Shown here piece by piece: positions 39,703-47,479 of a DNA stretch of 64,000 bases. The position numbers and the translations under genes are program-made. Source of the DNA: Erythrobacter colymbi. GTDB taxonomy: Bacteria; Pseudomonadota; Alphaproteobacteria; Sphingomonadales; Sphingomonadaceae. The stretch lies in contig NZ_MUYK01000002.1 in the NCBI RefSeq assembly GCF_002155685.1, forward strand, positions 639,288-703,287, written 5' to 3'. Under the pieces are notes generated by a model, which was given only the letters and a program-made list of their open reading frames with translations, was not told the DNA's origin and made no database searches. The first letter of the stretch is position 1, and every line of letters begins with the position of its first letter.

Positions 39703-40020
39703 TCAGGGCTTCCTGGTCGAACACCACACGCGGTAGACTTCGTAGTAGCCGTCCGCGCAGGTTTCCTTTTCCTTCTTGGCGTAGACCTTGGGCGCGATGG
39801 TGCCCATCGGCTCGCACCGGCTGGTGTCGCCATCGGGCGTGCGCCAGCCCGAGGGGCACGGGGCGGCCTTGCTGGTCTTGACGATGGCTTCGCGGTTCTG
39901 GCCCTGCGCCTGTGCCGGGCTGGCGAAGCCGGCCAGCGCCAGGCTGCCGACCAGCGCGAGGTTGGCAAGGCTCAACGTGCCGGCGATCAGCAGCCGGCTG
40001 CGGGTGTTGGTGGTGGTCAT
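39703..40020 (-). CDS. Small secreted Cys-containing protein
   Basis: 105 residues with a long signal peptide (cleavage likely near residue 38, ASPAQA before QGQNREA) and the same CPSGW and CADGYYEVYRVWC type elements as the following gene, so the two are probably paralogues. Unknown function. It is divergent from the histidine kinase gene, and a TCCCATATCATGGGA palindrome lies 81 bases upstream, suggesting control by the adjacent two-component system. Confidence 0.78.
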   Translation of the reverse strand: MTTTNTRSRLLIAGTLSLANLALVGSLALAGFASPAQAQGQNREAIVKTSKAAPCPSGWRTPDGDTSRCEPMGTIAPKVYAKKEKETCADGYYEVYRVWCSTRKP

Positions 40021-40100
40021 GGTTTCCTCCTGTTGCCCGGTATTCGGTGGCAGCAGGAGTAGGAGCGCGGCGCGCGGCGCGGCATCCCACGCGCCGTGTC

Positions 40101-40115
40101 TCCCATATCATGGGA
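40101..40115. promoter_or_regulatory. 15-bp palindrome in the divergent kinase / secreted-protein promoter
   Basis: TCCCAT-ATC-ATGGGA is a perfect palindrome 81 bases before the secreted-protein start (minus) and 118 bases before the kinase start (plus). The nine bases TCCCATATC recur at 42151 ahead of the response regulator. It is a likely binding site of that regulator. Confidence 0.55.
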
Positions 40116-40233
40116 TGCGGAGGCGCCGGACATGGGCAATTCCATGGCGCCTAATCGCTGTGGCAAATTGCCGGCGGGGCTCTTTCCAAACCATCGGGAT
40201 TGCGGCAATCGCCATGGATAACAGGGGGTAATC

Positions 40234-42141
40234 ATGATCGGGGAAGAGCATACCGGGCTGCGCCTGCATTGGCGGCAGCTTGCCGTTTTCGTGGCCGGGC
40301 TGATTGCGGTGCAGCTGGCATACTGGCTGCTGATCGAACCCCTGACCGGTGCCGACCGTTCGGCCGCTCCGGCACCGCTGGCCATCGCCAGCACCGCGAT
40401 CGCCCCGCTCGATACGCCCGACTTCGCGGCCGCTGCCAGAGCCCCCCACAAGCCGGTCGAACTGCCCTTTACCGATTGCTGCAAGCCCGCGATCTTCAGC
40501 GTCAAGATGCAGTTCGCGGTCGACACCGTGCCGGCCCACGGGCTCGGCATCATATCCACCCTGCAGGTCGACAACTACCGCCTCGCGGTCAACGGATCGA
40601 CCCTGTTCGCGCGCGGGACGGTGGAACCGGGCGCGGTCACCTTCGACGGGCAGCGCACCTTCCTCACCCGCATCCCGGCGGGCGTGCTGCGGCCCGGGAT
40701 GAACGAGCTGCACTACATCACCGTGCGCGACGGGTTTCCCTACACCGACATCTACCCCCCGATCATTGCCGATTATGACGCGCTCGAAGCCTACAGCGCC
40801 AAGCGCCTGTTCTTCATGAACGAATACTATGCGCTGTGTGCCGCCGTGCTGGGCATGCTCGGGCTGCTGGCGGCGATCATGACCTTCCGTTCGGACGACT
40901 GGCGCTTTTCCGCCTGGCTCAGCGCGCTCGCGGCCGGCTTTGTCGCCTATATGATCTACACCTTGTGGACGAGCCCCCCGCTCAGCGGCGCGGGGCGGAT
41001 GCTCGCGTTTTTCGCGATCTACTTGTTCGTGCCGACCGCCCTCGCGTGTTTCGTCGACAGCTGGACGGCGCGGCCGCTGCGCTGGCTTCAGCCCGGAGCG
41101 GTCGCAGTCTATGCGGTGACCGTGGCGGTGATCGCGTTCCATATCTACGCCGTCGCCATGCCGGAGGGCTACGACCGGCCCGCCGAGATATGGGGCTGGT
41201 ATCTCATGGCCGCGGCGGTGCTGGTGATGGCGCGGCTGGTCTGGCACTTTGCCACCGCGCCCGAGAACCGGGTCATCGAAAGCGTGCTGCTTACTGTCAT
41301 GGCAACCGCGCTGGTTTTCGATTCGATTTCCGAATGGTATCCCGATGGGGTTGTGGGCAGCGGCAACCTGCTCAACAGCGCGGCGATCCTGCTGCTGGCG
41401 ATGACAGCTGCGTTTCTCGCCCGCAATTTCCGGCTGTTCCAGTCGCAGGGCGCCCTCAACGCCATGCTGCAGGCCAAGGTAACCCAGCGCGAGGCCGAAC
41501 TGGCCGAGGCGGCGCTGCGCGAACAGGCTCTCGTGCGCGCGCAGGCGCATGACGAGGAACGCAGGCGGATCATGCGTGATCTGCATGACGGGCTCGGCAG
41601 CCAGCTGATGACGATGATGCTGACCGCGCGGCTGGGCGAGGCCGATCCGCCCAAGGTGGCAGAAGGCCTGCAAGGCGTGATCGACGAGATGCGCCTGATG
41701 GTGGATTCGATGGACTCGGTCGGCGAAAGCCTCGACGCCGCGCTCGCCACCTTCCGCACGCGGATCCAGCCGCGGGTGGAGAGCGCGGGTTTCGCGTTCC
41801 GCTGGAGCCAGCCCGAAAGCCTGCCCCCGACCAGCCTCGGCCCGCGCGATGTCCTGCAGGTGTTCCGCATCATGCAGGAAGCGGTGACCAATGCGCTGAG
41901 GCACTCGGGCGGCACGGCGATCACGGTCGAGATCGCCGCACGCAGCGATGGCGCGATAGAAGTCGCGATTGCCGATGATGGCAAGGGCGGCGCGGGCGAA
42001 GCCGATGCAGGGCGCGGGCTTGCCAACATGCGCGCCCGCGCGCGGGGTGTGGGGGCGGACTATGCTCTGGTATCGGAACCCGGCAAGGGCACGCGCGTGA
42101 CGCTCGCCCTGCTCCAGCCCGCAGCATTGGCGGCGGAATGA
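40234..42141 (+). CDS. NarL-type sensor histidine kinase with 7TM-like sensor
   Basis: 635 residues. One N-terminal helix (about 13-34), a periplasmic beta-rich domain (about 55-200), then six or seven further membrane helices (about 200-395), a DISM-type layout. The cytoplasmic HisKA_3 domain has the phospho-acceptor His451 in IMRDLHDGLGSQ. The ATPase has NALRHSGG and DDGKGGAGEADAGRGLANM. It presumably phosphorylates the LuxR-type regulator encoded 72 bases downstream. The signal is unknown; the secreted Cys-rich proteins encoded divergently are possible targets. Confidence 0.93.
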   Translation: MIGEEHTGLRLHWRQLAVFVAGLIAVQLAYWLLIEPLTGADRSAAPAPLAIASTAIAPLDTPDFAAAARAPHKPVELPFTDCCKPAIFSVKMQFAVDTVPAHGLGIISTLQVDNYRLAVNGSTLFARGTVEPGAVTFDGQRTFLTRIPAGVLRPGMNELHYITVRDGFPYTDIYPPIIADYDALEAYSAKRLFFMNEYYALCAAVLGMLGLLAAIMTFRSDDWRFSAWLSALAAGFVAYMIYTLWTSPPLSGAGRMLAFFAIYLFVPTALACFVDSWTARPLRWLQPGAVAVYAVTVAVIAFHIYAVAMPEGYDRPAEIWGWYLMAAAVLVMARLVWHFATAPENRVIESVLLTVMATALVFDSISEWYPDGVVGSGNLLNSAAILLLAMTAAFLARNFRLFQSQGALNAMLQAKVTQREAELAEAALREQALVRAQAHDEERRRIMRDLHDGLGSQLMTMMLTARLGEADPPKVAEGLQGVIDEMRLMVDSMDSVGESLDAALATFRTRIQPRVESAGFAFRWSQPESLPPTSLGPRDVLQVFRIMQEAVTNALRHSGGTAITVEIAARSDGAIEVAIADDGKGGAGEADAGRGLANMRARARGVGADYALVSEPGKGTRVTLALLQPAALAAE

Positions 42142-42149
42142 ACCGGCGC

Positions 42150-42178
42150 ATCCCATATCTGCCCGCCCGTCATGGGAT
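42150..42178. promoter_or_regulatory. Inverted repeat ahead of the response regulator gene
   Basis: ATCCCAT (42150-42156) and ATGGGAT (42172-42178) are perfect arms with a 15-base spacer; the left arm continues as TCCCATATC, identical to the motif at 40101. It lies between the kinase stop and the regulator start (36 bases away) and is probably autoregulatory. Confidence 0.55.
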
Positions 42179-42213
42179 AGGCGGCGCGGGCCCCGGATGT
42201 TAGCCCTCCCCCT

Positions 42214-42885
42214 ATGAACGACTCCGCGCCACCTGCTCCCGGCCCTGCCCCCGTCCGCATCGCGATCATCGAGGATGAGCCCGCGGTGCGACGCTACTTC
42301 ATGCAGATCATGGCGATGTCCGAAGGCTATGACGTGATCGCCATGGCCCCCGATCTCGCCACGGGACGCGGGTTGATCGCCTTGCAGCCCGACCTGTTCC
42401 TGATGGATATCGGCCTACCCGACGGCAACGGCTATGATCTGGTGCCGGAGATCAAGGCGGGCTGCACGGCGAGGGTGCTGATCATCAGTTCCTTCGGAGA
42501 CCGCGAGACGGTGGTGAAGGCGCTGTCCGCCGGAGCCGATGGCTACCTTCTGAAGGACAGCGCCCCGCAGCAGATCCTCGATGGCATCGCGATCACGCTC
42601 GATGGCGGTGCACCGGTGAGCCCAGCAGCGGCGGTCTATCTGCTCGATCTGTTGCGCGGCTCCGCGCCCGCTGCTCCGGCCGCTCCGGCAGGCGAGGCCG
42701 ACGACCGCCTCACGCAGCGCGAGACCGAGCTGCTGCGCGCCTTTGCGGAAGGCAAAAGCTACAAGGAAGCCGCGCGCGTCCTCGGCATTTCGCCCCACAC
42801 GGTCGGCACGCACGTCAAGGCGATCTACCGCAAGCTCGAGGTCAATTCGCGCAGCGAGGCCATCCGCGAGGCCTTCCGCGGCTAG
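42214..42885 (+). CDS. LuxR/NarL-family response regulator
   Basis: 223 residues. Receiver domain with Asp18-19 (IIEDEP), phosphorylation site Asp65 (LMDIGLPDG) and Lys in LLKDSAP. After an Ala/Pro linker, a LuxR-type helix-turn-helix: RETELLRAFAEGKSYKEAA and ISPHTVGTHVKAIYRKLEV. It is the partner of the kinase just upstream. Likely targets are the two promoter regions that share the TCCCATATC motif. Confidence 0.95.
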   Translation: MNDSAPPAPGPAPVRIAIIEDEPAVRRYFMQIMAMSEGYDVIAMAPDLATGRGLIALQPDLFLMDIGLPDGNGYDLVPEIKAGCTARVLIISSFGDRETVVKALSAGADGYLLKDSAPQQILDGIAITLDGGAPVSPAAAVYLLDLLRGSAPAAPAAPAGEADDRLTQRETELLRAFAEGKSYKEAARVLGISPHTVGTHVKAIYRKLEVNSRSEAIREAFRG

Positions 42886-42989
42886 AGGGCGCTGTCGATC
42901 GGCCGACCCTTGCGCAATGGCCCCTCATCCCTGAGCCAGCAGCATCCCCAAGCCAAGAGCCAGCAAAGCCGCAATACGAACATCCAGAG

Positions 42990-43133
42990 TGGATAGCCGG
43001 GCGCGCTCGGACGCAGCGGATGGGTCTCGAGCTCGCCGAACAGCCAGGCGAGGCGCCCACGGCTTTCGGGCGAGAGGTGCTGATCGCGGAAGAAGATCAC
43101 CTTGTGGCGCAGCGATGCGGCATGGATGACCGC
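42990..43133 (-). pseudogene. TauD/TfdA dioxygenase gene remnant
   Basis: The reverse strand encodes VIFFRDQHLSPESRGRLAWL followed by FGELETHPLRPSAPGYP, clearly the N-terminal beta-strand and start of the core of a TauD/TfdA-type Fe(II)/2-oxoglutarate dioxygenase. A TAA stop lies just upstream (43136-43134), and after GYP the similarity ends in hydrophobic, unrelated residues. The iron-binding HxD segment is absent. About 48 codons remain of an expected 280-300. The rest of the 42886-43185 gap holds no gene. Confidence 0.72.
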
Positions 43134-43185
43134 TTAGCGAGGTTAACTCGCGCGTGTACCGATAGTTGACGGGCGCTTGTCCGGT

Positions 43186-43650
43186 TCAAAGGTTCAACTC
43201 GCACAAACCTGGATGATCGTCCGGACGCCGACCGAGTGGCCAATGAAACTTGCGCTCCGAACCGGGGATTGGGTGTTCGTTGATGCTGGCGATGCGGCGT
43301 TCCATCAGCCCATCGGCATCGAACTGCCAGTTCTCGTTGCCGTAGGCGCGGAACCAGTTGCCGCTGTCGTCACGATATTCGTAGGCGAAGCGCACCGCGA
43401 TGCGGTTTCCAGCGTGCGCCCATACCTCCTTGATCAGCCGGTAGTCGAGCTCGCGCGCCCATTTGCGGGTCAGGAATGCCTCGATTTCAGCGCGACCAGT
43501 GATGAATTCGGCGCGGTTGCGCCACTGGCTCTTGGGCGTGTAGGCAAGCGCCACGCGCGCCGGATCGCGGCTGTTCCACGCGTCCTCGGCCAATCGCGCC
43601 TTCTCGGCAGCGGTGGCGTCGGTGAAGGGCGGAAGCGGGGGGCGGCTCAT
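43186..43650 (-). CDS. DUF1348 / SnoaL-like NTF2-fold protein
   Basis: 154 residues of the DUF1348 nuclear-transport-factor-2-like family: [60 protein letters not shown] and IASINEHPI are its conserved blocks. It is a small alpha+beta barrel, substrate unknown. The start overlaps the stop of the flavin-oxidase-like gene upstream by 4 bases. Last gene of a cluster (46280 to 43186) next to a LysR regulator. Confidence 0.92.
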   Translation of the reverse strand: MSRPPLPPFTDATAAEKARLAEDAWNSRDPARVALAYTPKSQWRNRAEFITGRAEIEAFLTRKWARELDYRLIKEVWAHAGNRIAVRFAYEYRDDSGNWFRAYGNENWQFDADGLMERRIASINEHPIPGSERKFHWPLGRRPDDHPGLCELNL

Positions 43651-44255
43651 GTTTCAATTCCTTTCAGTCGGGCGATGTCGGCCTTGAGACGTGCGATCTC
43701 GTCATCGCGCTCGGCGAGCGCTGCGACAACCTCGTCGGCGTCGAATTTTTGAGGGATGTGCTGCGGGCAGTTGATGTCCCAGGCCTCGATGTCGAAGAGC
43801 AGCGCAGCCTCGGGCCGGGCGTTGTAGCCATCGGGCATCAGCTGCGCGAAAACCGCCGGATCGTCGCTGTAGCGCGCCCTGCCCCAGACCTTGATGCGCG
43901 CCTTGCGGGCGTAATCCATCAGGAACAGGAAGGCCTTGGGATTGTCGGCGAGGTTCCCGGTCGAAATGTACTGGCGATTGCCGGAATAGTCCGCGAAGCC
44001 AAGCGTGCGCTCACCCAGCACCCGGATGAAGCCGCGGGGGCCGCCGCGATGCTGGATATAGGGCTGGCCCTCGGCTGTAGCGGTGCCGAGATAGGCCGAG
44101 TTCGCCTTGGCGAGCATAGCCATGAGCCGTTCGTCGATGGCGGTTCGGAAACCGCCCAGCTCCTCCATCCGGGCATAGGAAGCGCGCGAGCCGCGCTCGG
44201 TCTGAATCGCCTTGACGGTAGGGGTAAAGGCGATGTCGCTGTTGGGATCAGGCAT
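43647..44255 (-). CDS. Pyridoxamine 5'-phosphate oxidase family protein
   Basis: 202 residues with a split-barrel FMN-binding fold: [36 protein letters not shown] and [15 protein letters not shown]. The end (about 175-200) is a short heptad-like coiled coil ([20 protein letters not shown]). It is probably a flavin-dependent oxidoreductase acting on a small reactive compound. It overlaps the SDR-DUF427 chimera upstream by 8 bases. Confidence 0.92.
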   Translation of the reverse strand: MPDPNSDIAFTPTVKAIQTERGSRASYARMEELGGFRTAIDERLMAMLAKANSAYLGTATAEGQPYIQHRGGPRGFIRVLGERTLGFADYSGNRQYISTGNLADNPKAFLFLMDYARKARIKVWGRARYSDDPAVFAQLMPDGYNARPEAALLFDIEAWDINCPQHIPQKFDADEVVAALAERDDEIARLKADIARLKGIET

Positions 44256-44649
44256 CGATCATCTCCCCAGCAGCGCCCAACGGAACGACTGTAACCGCGT
44301 GCGGATAGAAGGCCACATGACTTGCGATGCCCGCGACCTCGGCATAGGGCGTATCATAGCTCCATGCGATGGGCACGCCCGGCGCCGCGGCGCTTGCCCA
44401 GTGGCGTGCCATGCCCTTGTAGGGGCAGAAGGTCTCGGGCACGCTCACAGCCACTAGCGCGCCCGGCCGTAGATCGGAGGGCGGGAAGTAAACCACCTGT
44501 GCATGGTCCTGTTCCTCGACGATCAACGCCGTGTCGCTTTCGGCAAGTATGGTGCCAGCCTGCGCGGCACGCCCGCGGGTGGCGGCCTGACGGGCGATTT
44601 CAAGGCCGATGCCTTCGCTCGCACCGGTGATCAGGTAGGTTTTGGCCAT
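44248..44649 (-). CDS. DUF427 protein with fused SDR N-terminus
   Basis: 133 residues from ATG 44649 (AGGAA upstream). Residues 1-28 (MAKTYLITGASEGIGLEIAR and on) are the first beta-alpha unit with the TGxxxGIG dinucleotide loop of a short-chain dehydrogenase. From about residue 31 (AGTILAESDTALIVEE) the protein is a full DUF427 domain with FCPYKGMARHW and HVAFYPHAVTVV. The SDR core and its Ser/Tyr/Lys site are missing. The simplest reading is a deletion that joined the start of an SDR gene to a DUF427 gene. The DUF427 part looks intact and is probably functional. Confidence 0.88.
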   Translation of the reverse strand: MAKTYLITGASEGIGLEIARQAATRGRAAQAGTILAESDTALIVEEQDHAQVVYFPPSDLRPGALVAVSVPETFCPYKGMARHWASAAAPGVPIAWSYDTPYAEVAGIASHVAFYPHAVTVVPLGAAGEMIDA

Positions 44650-44679
44650 GGCGGCGTTCCTGTGATGGATTTCAGGGAT

Positions 44680-44714
44680 GCTTGCCCGGGGCCGGAGACG
44701 GCACCCGGGCAAGC
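44680..44714 (-). terminator. Strong hairpin after the alpha/beta hydrolase gene
   Basis: Perfect 11-bp stem GCTTGCCCGGG / CCCGGGCAAGC with a 13-base loop, starting 10 bases beyond the hydrolase stop on the minus strand and ending before the chimera's ribosome-binding site. It probably terminates or attenuates the upstream transcript and so splits the cluster in two. Confidence 0.65.
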
Positions 44715-44723
44715 GCCGAAGGG

Positions 44724-45707
44724 TCAGTTGGTGAAGCTTGCCTTGATTTCGGCAGCGACGGTTGCGGCGTTCTCGTCGAGGACGAAGTGGCCGCTATCGA
44801 GCCACACGAGCCTTGCTTGCGGGATGTCGCGCTTGAAGGCTTCCGCGCCCGCAGGGGTGAAGAACGGATCGTTCTTGCCCCACACGATCAGCGTCTTGGG
44901 CTGATACTTGCGGAACGCGGCATGCCAGCTGTCATAGGCCGCGACGTTCGTCTTGTAGTCGTCGAGCAGGTCGAGGACGTAGGCATCGGTACCGGGGCGG
45001 TCGAGCAGCGCCTGGTCATGGGTCCAGTTGTCGGGGCTGATCGCCGCCTCGTTCTTGGCACCGACCGTGTACTGGAACTTCGTGGTTGCCGCGGCGAGCA
45101 AGGTGCGCGCGCCGGCTTCGCTCTCGGGCGTGCGCTTTTCCCACAGCGGCAGGAAGACCTGCTTGGCGGGCTCGCCCACGCCCTCGATATAGGCGTTGGT
45201 GTTCTGGATCACGAAGCCCTTCACCGCATCGGGGCGCTGGGCAAAGATGCGGAAACCCACCGGGCCGCCGAAATCCTGCATGTAAAGAACATAGGACTTG
45301 AGCCCCAGCTGATCGATCAGAGCGGTCACGTGCGCGGTGAGGTTGTCGAAGGTGTAGGCGAACTCGGTGGCCGAGGGCGCGTCCGACTGGCCGAACCCGA
45401 TGTAGTCGGGGGCGATGACGTGGAAGCGGTCTGCAAGCTGCGGGATGAGCCCGCGGAACATGAAGCTTGAGGTCGGGAAGCCGTGAAGCAGGATGATCGT
45501 CGGCTTGGCCGGGTCGCCGGCCTCGCGGTAGAAGACCTGGCGGCCGTTGACGGTCACGCTGTGGTAGGTTTCAGGGAAGGCATTCTGGGTCATGGCATGG
45601 TTCCGTTCGGGAGCTGCCGCAGCTGCCGGAACGGCATGCAGGGGCATCAGTGTAGAGAGCGCGGCTGCTGCAAACGTGGCGGCCGCCGAAAAGCGAATTT
45701 TGGTCAT
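44724..45707 (-). CDS. Secreted alpha/beta hydrolase (haloalkane dehalogenase / epoxide hydrolase type)
   Basis: 327 residues. An N-terminal signal region of about 32 residues (Ala-rich, AVPAAAAAP) implies periplasmic location. Core motifs: oxyanion-hole HGFPTSSFMFR (75-85), nucleophile Asp145 in LYMQDFGGPVG, WGKNDPFF and catalytic His in DSGHFVLDE. An Asp nucleophile places it with epoxide hydrolases or haloalkane dehalogenases, not esterases. The substrate is unknown. Its neighbours (AhpD, FMN protein, NTF2-fold protein) fit detoxification. Confidence 0.92.
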   Translation of the reverse strand: MTKIRFSAAATFAAAALSTLMPLHAVPAAAAAPERNHAMTQNAFPETYHSVTVNGRQVFYREAGDPAKPTIILLHGFPTSSFMFRGLIPQLADRFHVIAPDYIGFGQSDAPSATEFAYTFDNLTAHVTALIDQLGLKSYVLYMQDFGGPVGFRIFAQRPDAVKGFVIQNTNAYIEGVGEPAKQVFLPLWEKRTPESEAGARTLLAAATTKFQYTVGAKNEAAISPDNWTHDQALLDRPGTDAYVLDLLDDYKTNVAAYDSWHAAFRKYQPKTLIVWGKNDPFFTPAGAEAFKRDIPQARLVWLDSGHFVLDENAATVAAEIKASFTN

Positions 45708-45728
45708 GGCGAAGTCCTTGGGTTTGCG

Positions 45729-46280
45729 TCACGCCGCGCGGCGCGCGGTCACGACCGGGAAGTCGATCTCGGTCTGGAAGGCGTTGTTGAAGAAGTTGGT
45801 CCAGACGTTGAGAGCCACGTGCTGGACGATCTCGATGATCTGCGCGTCCGAATATCCGGCGATCCTCACCGCCGCGAAGTCAGCATCACTCACGCGGCCG
45901 CGCTCGCGCGCCACGGTGGCGGCGAAGCGGACGGCGGCATCGGCCTTGGGATCGTTCGAAGCGCCGCTGCGGTTGGCAGTGATTTCGGCATCGTCGAGCT
46001 TGGTGAGATTGCGGGCGAGATAGGTGTGCGCCGAAAGGCAGTAATCGCACCCGTTCACCTCGGCGACCGCGAGGGCGATGCGCTGGCGGGTGGCAGCGGG
46101 CAGACTGCCCTTGCCCAGCGCACCGGCGAGCGCAAGCTGACCTTCGAGCGCCTGCGGGCTGACGGCAACCGCGCGGAACAGGTTGGGGACGGAGCCGAGC
46201 TGATTTGCGACAGCATCGAGCAGCGGGCGCGATGCTTCGGGGGCATCGGCGACGGTGGCGGGGATGGCAATTCGAGTCAT
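45729..46280 (-). CDS. AhpD-like carboxymuconolactone decarboxylase family peroxidase
   Basis: 183 residues of the all-helical AhpD type. The redox pair is Cys78 and Cys81 with His85 in NGCDYCLSAHTYLA, as in alkylhydroperoxidase AhpD. It probably reduces organic peroxides in the cytoplasm. It is the first gene of the minus-strand cluster and divergent from the LysR gene, which presumably controls it. The hydrolase gene starts 21 bases after its stop. Confidence 0.93.
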   Translation of the reverse strand: MTRIAIPATVADAPEASRPLLDAVANQLGSVPNLFRAVAVSPQALEGQLALAGALGKGSLPAATRQRIALAVAEVNGCDYCLSAHTYLARNLTKLDDAEITANRSGASNDPKADAAVRFAATVARERGRVSDADFAAVRIAGYSDAQIIEIVQHVALNVWTNFFNNAFQTEIDFPVVTARRAA

Positions 46281-46406
46281 CGTACGGGTTCCTTTGGCCG
46301 GACAGGGGTTGAGGTGGGCGTCTGGCGAAGGCGAAAGTGATATATTTCAATTTGCGGGAGTAGTCGCTAAAGTCGGAAGGTAGGCTTCCGGAAAATGGAA
46401 ACATAA
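46281..46406. promoter_or_regulatory. Divergent promoter region with dyad, ahpD-like / lysR
   Basis: 126-base region between divergent starts, relatively AT-rich near 46340-46350 (TATATTTCAATTT). A perfect dyad CGGAAG-N5-CTTCCG sits at 46374-46390, 17 bases before the LysR start, and an ATATTTCAAT-like stretch with T-N11-A spacing is compatible with LysR binding. The regulator encoded here probably represses itself and activates the detoxification cluster. Confidence 0.5.
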
Positions 46407-47339
46407 TTGGACCGGTTAGAAGCAATCCGCACCCTGCTCGCCGCCGTGGATGGCGGCAGCCTGTCGGCCGCCTCGCGTAGCCTGCGAACACCGCTGCCGA
46501 CGGTCAGCCGCCGCGTCTCGGACCTTGAAGCGCATCTTGGCGCTCAGTTGCTGGTGCGCACTGCCCGCAAGCTGATCCTGACTGAAGCGGGAGAGGCCTT
46601 CGTCGTCAGCGCGCGGCGCATCATCGAGGAACTTGGCGAGGCCGAGAGAGCGGCGTCAGGCGAGTATCGCGAACCGCGGGGCGAACTCGTCGTCACCGCA
46701 CCGATCCTGTTCGGCCGCCTCCACGTCGCACCGATTGTGCATGCGTTTCTGGCCGCATACCCGCAGGTCAGCGTCCGGCTGATCCTGTCGGACTCCGTCA
46801 TCGACATGGTCGAGGCGCATGTCGATGTCGCGGTGCGGATCGGAAAGCTCCCCGACAGCGATCTGATCGCCAGGACAGCGGGCCAGATCCGCTGGGTCCT
46901 GTGCGCCAGCCCGGCCTACCTTGCGCGTGCAGGGATGCCCGCCGAGCCGCGGGATCTCGCCAACCATGATTGCATCGCATTCGAGGGGCTACAGACCTAT
47001 CGCAGCTGGACCATAGGCACGGGCCCATCGGCGCAGACCGTGCCGATCCGGCCCCGCCTGTCGGTCAACACGGCAGAGGCCGTGATCGAAGGAGCGGCGG
47101 CCGGGCTCGGGATCGCACGGTTGCTTTCCTATCAGGCCGCAGGCGCGGTGGCACGCGGCGAGGTGCGGACGATCCTGCGCAAATGGGAGGGTGAACCGAT
47201 CCCCGTCAGCCTCGTCCACCAGTCGCAGCGGGTACAACCGCTGAAGCGCCGCGCGTTTCTCGATTTTGCCGCCCCGCGCCTTGCTGCGACCCTCGGCGAG
47301 ATCGAGCAGATAACCAACGCGACGCAATCTGAAGCTTGA
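46407..47339 (+). CDS. LysR-family transcriptional regulator
   Basis: 310 residues starting with TTG at 46407. Winged helix: SLSAASRSLRTPLPTVSRRV and DLEAHLGAQLLVRT; then a type 2 periplasmic-binding-like effector domain (about 90-295). It is of the group lacking an acidic tail. It is divergent from the AhpD/hydrolase/SDR-DUF427 cluster and is the likely regulator. The effector is unknown. Confidence 0.94.
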   Translation: MDRLEAIRTLLAAVDGGSLSAASRSLRTPLPTVSRRVSDLEAHLGAQLLVRTARKLILTEAGEAFVVSARRIIEELGEAERAASGEYREPRGELVVTAPILFGRLHVAPIVHAFLAAYPQVSVRLILSDSVIDMVEAHVDVAVRIGKLPDSDLIARTAGQIRWVLCASPAYLARAGMPAEPRDLANHDCIAFEGLQTYRSWTIGTGPSAQTVPIRPRLSVNTAEAVIEGAAAGLGIARLLSYQAAGAVARGEVRTILRKWEGEPIPVSLVHQSQRVQPLKRRAFLDFAAPRLAATLGEIEQITNATQSEA

Positions 47340-47425
47340 ACCCGATCCAAACCGCGCTTGCGCTGTTCCGCGGGCATTTGCCGACGGCCACAGACTTTCC
47401 GCAATGTAGACGCCCTCTGGCTTTA

Positions 47426-47449
47426 TTTTTATGCCAAACGGTATAAAAA
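47426..47449. promoter_or_regulatory. TetR operator dyad
   Basis: TTTTTATGCC-AAAC-GGTATAAAAA, 10-bp arms with a single mismatch, is 31 bases upstream of the TetR-family start and overlaps an AT-rich promoter-like segment. It is probably the autoregulatory operator of the downstream TetR protein. Confidence 0.6.
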
Positions 47450-47479
47450 CTCTCGCGCCACGAGGGGATTTGGAAAGGC

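Noticed and set aside
40108..42156. Open frame of 682 codons on the minus strand
   Set aside because: Antisense to the histidine kinase; His/Arg/Gly-rich without family motifs.
42882..43100. Intact small protein of 72 residues on the minus strand
   Set aside because: Its first 37 residues are a TauD fragment and the rest is unrelated hydrophobic sequence; better explained as a gene remnant.
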